Notes under the pieces: model-generated
Database searches by the model: none
The model's input: the letters and a program-made list of their open reading frames with translations, nothing else
Told to the model about the DNA's origin: nothing
Shown here: one piece after another, positions 59,269-64,000 of the stretch
How positions within the stretch are numbered: position 1 is the first letter of the stretch
How the letters are laid out: each line of letters opens with the position of its first letter
Source: an uncultured Paracoccaceae bacterium
Lineage (GTDB): Bacteria > Pseudomonadota > Alphaproteobacteria > Rhodobacterales > Rhodobacteraceae
Direction of reading: 5' to 3'
Length of the DNA stretch: 64,000 bases
Assembly: GCA_937864535.1 (NCBI GenBank)
Contig: CALMJS010000017.1
Coordinates: 235,611-299,610, forward strand
Program-made: the position numbers and the translations under genes

Positions 59269-60885
59269 TCACTCCAATGGCCTGATGATCGGGTCGGGTT
59301 CATTTTCCGTTTCCCAAAGGGGGCGGTTCCGATTGCTTACAGCGACGACGCGCCCCTCCGGGCTCAAGAGAACCCAATGCCCGTCCTGTCCAGTCAGCAA
59401 GGTCATGTCTTGGCCCCGGTATCGACCACGTCCGGCGACGATTCCACTAAGATCAGGCCGGGGATTGGCGATTATGTCATCGATTTGCCCGACAGTGTGC
59501 CCTTTTCCTGTGATGTATTCCAGCCCGTCGCCCTTGCCGCCGTGGTCCCCAATCGTATTCCCGCCAGGGGTGGTGAACGCCTCATCCCGACGTGCCTCGA
59601 CAATGTTCGGCCCCACCTCATCCGGGATCGGCGTGGAAATGATGTTGCCGGTCGGGTCCTCGGCGGCGGGCGAACCCGTGTGGTTCGGAAGCCCAAGCAC
59701 ATCGGCCGGGTAGGTTTCCAGCCACTGCTCGATGCGTTCCGGCGTAAAGCCGGGAAGCTCACCCAACCGACGTTCGCCCTCGGTCAGTTCCGGGAAAACC
59801 TCGACCCAGCCTTGGGCAATCGTGCCGTCCTGCAGCCGCAACCGGCCTTCTGCAAAGGCGTTGTAGGCTTGCTGCACGAAGTCTCCAAGGGCGAGTTGTT
59901 CAGCAGGATCTCCTTCGATGACACGCACTATGGTGCCAGGGTTCAACATCTCGTAAAGAGCAGCCGCCTGGCCTGCGATCTGCGCGGCCTCAACCGACTT
60001 CGGCAAACTGGACCCCAGACCAGAGATGACTGATTCCTGCACCAGTTCGTGAGCCATAGCCGCAAGGAGCCCTTCGGCCGATCCGGGATCCACGCCAAGG
60101 ATTTCTGCCGCGCGTTGCAGCCGACATTCTGTGGCCAGACGCGTGAATTCCTTCAGGGCGCCGCTGGCGGCCAAAGCCGCCAGAGCGGCGGTTCCAAGCG
60201 GCGTGATCGCGACGGCACGGAGACCGAGGCGACGCAAGAGGGCATCCACGGGCGCCTCGGCCGGAAGGGCAAGTTCTGCCAGTAACACATCATTCCGCGA
60301 TCCCGATGCGACGGGCCCTGCGACACACCGACAGTTGTGCGCCTGTCCCGGATGGCCTCCAGCGGGCGGCTCGTCCCAGCGAAACACCTGATCGTCGTAT
60401 TCGGCATGGCTGTCACGGACTTTCGCGTCGTCCTGGGAGCGCCAGATGTATCGCTCGATGCCAAGGTCCTGCTGCCGAAGCTGGTTTATCAGGCCAGCGA
60501 AGGCGCGGAGCACGCGTTCTTCCATTGCAGTCCTTAGCGGACGCAGGCGCTGCGGATGGGTCTCATATTCCTCGAAGATGGCCGTCAAGCGCGCATCCCA
60601 TTGACGCAGCGCTTCCTCCTTCGCATCCGAAACATCGCGAAGGTCGGCTTCGGTCACCCAGGGCACGGTGTCCGGGGGCGTCAGCGCATTCAGCAGCATC
60701 CGGGCGTTGTCGGCGATCACGCGGTCCAGTTGGTCGGTGAAATCGGCCCGCAGTTCGGCATAGTCGGGGAAAACCGACTTGATCGAAATGCCTGCACGGT
60801 AGCCGTATACGGCACCGTTCTGCCGTGCGAAAACGTATTGCCCGCTGCCGCCGTGGCGGAGGAAATCCCGTAGATTGTGCTGCAT
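59269..60885 (-). CDS. MuF-type phage head protein with C-terminal toxin-like domain
   Basis: A 538-residue protein. The N-terminal half holds a Phage_Mu_F (head morphogenesis) domain, with IERYIWRSQDDAKVRDSHAE, then DEPPAGGHPGQAHNCRC. A variable linker is followed by about 95 C-terminal residues: YITGKGHTVGQIDDIIANPR, then LLTGQDGHWVLLSPEGRVVA, a pattern of small BECR-fold RNase toxins (colicin E5/D-like). MuF proteins with exchangeable C-terminal toxins are a known polymorphic toxin class in temperate phages. The ATG has GGGAGG 5 bases upstream. It runs opposite to the flanking phage genes and is followed by two small genes. Confidence 0.75.
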   Translation of the reverse strand: MQHNLRDFLRHGGSGQYVFARQNGAVYGYRAGISIKSVFPDYAELRADFTDQLDRVIADNARMLLNALTPPDTVPWVTEADLRDVSDAKEEALRQWDARLTAIFEEYETHPQRLRPLRTAMEERVLRAFAGLINQLRQQDLGIERYIWRSQDDAKVRDSHAEYDDQVFRWDEPPAGGHPGQAHNCRCVAGPVASGSRNDVLLAELALPAEAPVDALLRRLGLRAVAITPLGTAALAALAASGALKEFTRLATECRLQRAAEILGVDPGSAEGLLAAMAHELVQESVISGLGSSLPKSVEAAQIAGQAAALYEMLNPGTIVRVIEGDPAEQLALGDFVQQAYNAFAEGRLRLQDGTIAQGWVEVFPELTEGERRLGELPGFTPERIEQWLETYPADVLGLPNHTGSPAAEDPTGNIISTPIPDEVGPNIVEARRDEAFTTPGGNTIGDHGGKGDGLEYITGKGHTVGQIDDIIANPRPDLSGIVAGRGRYRGQDMTLLTGQDGHWVLLSPEGRVVAVSNRNRPLWETENEPDPIIRPLE

Positions 60886-60996
60886 GGAACCTCCCGCTGA
60901 CCCGCGGGATGTTTGTAGAAGTATTTGGTAAAGAAGCGATCACCTCACCGCACGGTGCATGCAACGCGGCAACGGCAAAAAAAGGCCGGGAGATTT

Positions 60997-61151
60997 ATGT
61001 CAATGCCCACCACCCGCGAACTTGCCCTCGCCGCGCTGCACGCGCGGCTGCAGCCGCTTGCCGCCCTCACCCTGCGTGACGAGGTTCTTCCTGAGCGGAT
61101 CCCGGCGGCAGGGTTGATCATCCTGCGCGACGGCCAGCCGGGCGAGCCGGA
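60997..61151 (+). pseudogene. N-terminal fragment of a phage tail-terminator-like protein
   Basis: The frame starts at an ATG with GGGAG 5 bases upstream and reads MSMPTTRELALAALHARLQP then ILRDGQPGEPEV, resembling the start of a phage tail-completion gene that normally follows the DUF6441-type gene. After 61151 homology switches to another phage gene in a different frame. Confidence 0.5.
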
Positions 61152-61487
61152 GGTGCCATTGGCGGAGCCTTTGGCGGCGCGATCCTCGGCTTTTCCGGGG
61201 CCGCCATCGGCGGTTTCATCGGCTCCACCATCGGCTCGGTCGTCGACAGCTGGATCGTGTCGTCGCTGGCGCCTGCCCAGAAGATCGAGGGGCAATGGCT
61301 GGATTCCCTGCGCATCACGTCCGCGACCGAGGGCGCGATCATCCCGCGCCTCTACGGCCGGATGCGCATCGGGGGCAACATCATCTGGGCGACCGACTTC
61401 CGCGAGGAGACCAGGACCACCACGCAGGGCGGCGGCAAGGGTGGCGGCGGCGGCAGGGTCCAGACGACCGAGTATCTGTACTATGCC
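61152..61487 (+). pseudogene. N-terminal fragment of a phage tail host-specificity protein
   Basis: From 61152 a glycine/alanine-rich stretch GAIGGAFGGAILGFSGAAIG leads into VSSLAPAQKIEGQWLDSLRI, LYGRMRIGGNIIWATDFREE and TTEYLYYA, typical of the N-terminus of GTA/phage tail fibre-like (gp15-type) proteins. The true start is missing (fused to the preceding fragment) and the reading ends at 61520 after losing homology near 61487. A large deletion between two tail genes is the simplest reading. Confidence 0.65.
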
Positions 61488-62362
61488 AAGGTACAGTTCA
61501 TGCTGCCCGAGATCACGTGATCCCATGCCTGGCCTGCTGCAATCACGAGTTTGGCGTGGACAAACCGCTTGCTGTCGGAAGCGTCGACCTTGAACATCTC
61601 GACGCCCGAGAACCGGGGCAGTTCGGTTTTAGGGAAGTAGGTCGAAGCGGCATCGATCAGCAAATCCGTCGGCGGCTCCCCCATGATGGTCCTCAATCGA
61701 GCCAGCCCTTCGAGTTTCATGTCCCAATAGGGCGACACGACAATCAACCGCTCTATCCGATCATCGCCCACGCTGGCAGCGATCTGGTCGAGGATTGTCG
61801 CGTCCGGACGATCATGCAGCAGCGTGATTTCGCGTTCGGCTTCCTGCTCTGGTAAAGGGTTTTCCATGGCATCACGCAGCCATGGCGACGAACGTAGCGC
61901 CCTCTGCATGGCGGTCGCAAACCAAAGGTCATCCGAGGGAACCTTGCTGCGAATGTAGTTAAGTGCCGCCGCAAAATGACGGGCATTGCCCGTCACGTCT
62001 TCGCCGTAGGTGAGGCTGGCGACCAGTTCCTTGTTACCACCTAGGCCGAGCGCGGTCAGATTAGCCGAGCCGATCAGCAATCGGCCCTTCTTCGCCCCGA
62101 TGAGCAACGTGATCTTGGGATGGAAGGCGCCCGGCGCATCGGCCTTGACGAGATGATAGCTGCTTCCTGCGAACTTCGGCGTGCCCAGTTCGGCAAAGCT
62201 CTGGTTGACCATCTGCCGGTCAGCAAGGATCACGATGTTCCGGCAGCCGGAACCCCGCAGCCGCGAGAACGGCACGTCCTCGAAGGCCTGCGCTCCGAAG
62301 GCGTAAGTTGTCAGAAATGCCGAGTGAAAACCGCTTTCGGCGAATACATCAAAGTACTTCAT
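61481..62362 (-). CDS. Phospholipase D-like protein, C-terminally truncated
   Basis: A 293-residue protein with PLD-family HKD motifs: first FHPKITLLIGAKKGRLLIGS with Asn in GSANLT, second in FVHAKLVIAAG with GSMNCT. It stops eight residues after the second motif begins its GSxN part, where homologues continue, and the break coincides with the phage fragment end near 61484. So the 3' end was lost by recombination. PLD-like nucleases of this sort occur in defence islands. It overlaps the upstream gene by 4 bases. Confidence 0.7.
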   Translation of the reverse strand: MKYFDVFAESGFHSAFLTTYAFGAQAFEDVPFSRLRGSGCRNIVILADRQMVNQSFAELGTPKFAGSSYHLVKADAPGAFHPKITLLIGAKKGRLLIGSANLTALGLGGNKELVASLTYGEDVTGNARHFAAALNYIRSKVPSDDLWFATAMQRALRSSPWLRDAMENPLPEQEAEREITLLHDRPDATILDQIAASVGDDRIERLIVVSPYWDMKLEGLARLRTIMGEPPTDLLIDAASTYFPKTELPRFSGVEMFKVDASDSKRFVHAKLVIAAGQAWDHVISGSMNCTLA

Positions 62363-63903
62363 GCGGCATCAAGCTCCGCGCGGCCGAAGTCGGTCAGGCC
62401 TGCATCGTCAATCAGCTTGACGTCCCGAAGGAACCGCATGGCTTGATCCAGGCGTGGGCTGCTTGGCGACACCCGGAAACGATCCCTGTACCGCAGCAAT
62501 CCCTCCTCGGGCTCGATCAGGAAGGTATAGGCTTTCTGATTGCGGAACTTGCGCGACGCCACCCAGAGATGGCGTTTCAGGACACGTTCCCGAACCAAGG
62601 CGACAAGGACAGTTCGGGCATTCTCCTGCTCTCGCGCCTGCAGGTATTTGCATTCTGTCCGCAGCGACTGGAAGTGGTCCGGCGCATTAAGCGCGCTGTC
62701 CAGCAACTCGCCGAAGGCCGCCGCCCGTTCGACGAGCGCCGCGACAAGCGCCACGACAGATTCCATTCGCGTTGCCCGATCCCCCGAAGCCCGGGCCTCG
62801 ACCATGCGCCTGTCAGCTAACCTCGCGGCCTTGGCCGGATCCAAGCCTTCGAGCAGGCTCGCAGAGTAGTCCCGCCAAGTCATGCCGCCGGGCACGTCAA
62901 CAAGGCCGACCAATTCCGTGACCACATCACCGAGCGGCATCCGCCTCAATTCCGCTTCTTGCAGAATGTCCAAGGCAAGATCGAGGATGTTCTCATAGGC
63001 AAGCCGCATGAGGTCACATGCCTGATAAAGCGCCCACATGACGCGAACGTCCTCGATGGCAGGAGCGGACGCGGCTGCCGGATGGCCAGCACTGAACCAT
63101 TCCCATTTCACGGCTTCGGCGCGCGGCACCTCTTTCGTCGTATCAATGAGCTGCAGAAGCATGATTGCGGTGGATCTTCGCAGCTTGTCGGGCGCGATTG
63201 CTGGCGACACCTGGCCAAGCAGCACTTGGACGAGCAGCCGATGTTCGGCGCTGCCCGCCACGATCTCGGAGGGTTGCATCGGCGCCATCCGGTCGAGATC
63301 GGCTAGCGTCACTGTTCCGGCTTTCACGCAGCGCAGGAATGCAGTCCCGAGCTCGCCAATCTCCGCGGCGAAAGCCTCTGCCAATGGAAGTGCGCGGTTC
63401 GTGCAGACTGCAATCGGGTTCCGATCATCGCCAAGTGTGATCAGGCCCATCTCGAACATCTGGGTGGCATAGATGCCGCCGAATGCGCCACCTTTGTTGC
63501 GCAAGTAGCGCTGGCCGACGTCCGTGTCCGGATCGGCCCCGACTGAAAAGTCGATGATCGCCTCCGGATCGTTCTGAACGTCGCCCAGTTGCTTTTGCGC
63601 CCAATCTATGCCGGCAACGCCTAGTTCAGTCGATCCGCGCGCAGCAATCAGGGCAAAGAGGGTCTCACAGCGTCGCTGGAACGCCCGGAAGACAACGGGG
63701 TCAGTGTCTCCCTTCTCCCTCGCGTAGACTTCAAGCATCCAGACAAAGAACGAGTAATACCTGAAGCGAAGCGTGATGGTGCTGATGCCCGGCAGCAGGG
63801 ATTGGTAGATCGCTTCGATGGGGCGCTGCATTCCAAGGGGATCGAGACCGCCATCCTGGCCGAGTTCAGTCCATTCGGGGAAACCCGGCCCAAAATCCTT
63901 CAT
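62359..63903 (-). CDS. Large uncharacterised protein, defence-island-like partner of the PLD gene
   Basis: A 514-residue soluble protein of unknown function. The N-terminal region has IEAIYQSLLPGISTITLRFR and YYSFFVWMLEVYAREKGD, a pattern I have seen in proteins of the DUF6361-like, defence-associated kind, but the match is distant. The middle (about 190-440) is helical; the end carries a basic block (KRHLWVASRKFRNQKAYTFL). The chosen ATG has GGTGGA 6 bases upstream; a TTG two codons earlier is possible. It overlaps the PLD-like gene by 4 bases, so the two form an operon; any earlier gene is beyond the window. Confidence 0.6.
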   Translation of the reverse strand: MKDFGPGFPEWTELGQDGGLDPLGMQRPIEAIYQSLLPGISTITLRFRYYSFFVWMLEVYAREKGDTDPVVFRAFQRRCETLFALIAARGSTELGVAGIDWAQKQLGDVQNDPEAIIDFSVGADPDTDVGQRYLRNKGGAFGGIYATQMFEMGLITLGDDRNPIAVCTNRALPLAEAFAAEIGELGTAFLRCVKAGTVTLADLDRMAPMQPSEIVAGSAEHRLLVQVLLGQVSPAIAPDKLRRSTAIMLLQLIDTTKEVPRAEAVKWEWFSAGHPAAASAPAIEDVRVMWALYQACDLMRLAYENILDLALDILQEAELRRMPLGDVVTELVGLVDVPGGMTWRDYSASLLEGLDPAKAARLADRRMVEARASGDRATRMESVVALVAALVERAAAFGELLDSALNAPDHFQSLRTECKYLQAREQENARTVLVALVRERVLKRHLWVASRKFRNQKAYTFLIEPEEGLLRYRDRFRVSPSSPRLDQAMRFLRDVKLIDDAGLTDFGRAELDAA

Positions 63904-64000
63904 CTTCAATCCACCGTCGAGAGAACCACGGTTTGATGATGACGGTGACCTGCCACAGAACTTTCATCCAGCCGCGACCGGAGCCCGGTTGGTGTTTACG

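Noticed and set aside
57831..61520. Phage-like genes taken as a gene transfer agent cluster
   Set aside because: The host-specificity fragment resembles GTA gp15, but the recombinase remnant, toxin module and broken genes fit a decayed prophage better.
63910..64000. Possible gene start on either strand at the right edge
   Set aside because: Short open readings exist on both strands but none has a ribosome site or recognisable sequence within the 90 bases available.

Overview
The window reads as the chromosome of an alphaproteobacterium of the order Rhodobacterales (Roseobacter/Rhodobacter group). Supporting signs are the dusB(nifR3)-ntrB-ntrC-ntrY-ntrX cluster, a fused ispDF gene, an alphaproteobacterial GTTC-N7-GTTC SOS box at recA, a tandem Pho box at pstS, GC-rich codon use, and a short palindromic repeat that recurs after several genes.

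Layout. 0-1.5 kb: end of rpsB, then tsf and a terminator. 1.8-10.1 kb: a LuxR-type regulator and the whole phosphate regulon on the minus strand, in the order phoR, Pho box, pstS, pstC, pstA, pstB, phoU, phoB. 10.2-15 kb: a small receiver-like orphan, a gamma carbonic anhydrase/gmk/yicC operon, a PAS protein and a class II DAHP synthase. 15.2-21.5 kb: a GlxA-type AraC regulator followed by a branched-chain amino acid ABC operon (SBP, livG, livF, livH, livM). 21.5-26.6 kb: a 3-hydroxyisobutyrate-dehydrogenase-like enzyme, a penicillin-acylase-family hydrolase, hflX and hfq. 26.7-37.6 kb: trkH, trkA, a TetR regulator on the opposite strand, then ntrX, ntrY, ntrC, ntrB and dusB. 37.8-41.3 kb: ispDF, pgpA, a CinA C-terminal protein and amtB. 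41.3-50.9 kb: a DUF1330 protein, alaS, recA, a sulfotransferase-like gene, metH and an ExoY-like sugar transferase.

51.6-57.4 kb is the most distinctive metabolic block. It holds an NMT1/THI5-like ABC transporter, an 8-oxoguanine-deaminase-like amidohydrolase, an isopenicillin-N-synthase-like 2-oxoglutarate/Fe(II) dioxygenase and a UPF0303 protein. Two short RNAs, one before the first gene and one before the dioxygenase, match the NMT1-motif (xanthine-I) riboswitch core. Together they suggest a purine uptake and oxidation operon sensed at two points. The transporter's binding protein carries an in-frame TAG 28 codons before its apparent natural end. The UPF0303 start is preceded by a perfect 10-bp hairpin that covers its Shine-Dalgarno.

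57.7-64 kb is accessory DNA, a patchwork of recombination scars: a serine-recombinase fragment fused to a phage head-tail fragment, a DUF6441-type phage tail gene, and an oppositely oriented MuF-type head protein with a C-terminal toxin-like domain plus two candidate immunity genes. Two further phage fragments follow, joined out of frame. The window ends with a two-gene, defence-island-like pair (a PLD-family HKD protein that has lost its C-terminus, and a ~514-residue uncharacterised protein) running off the right edge. I saw no tRNA, rRNA, CRISPR array or intact insertion sequence.
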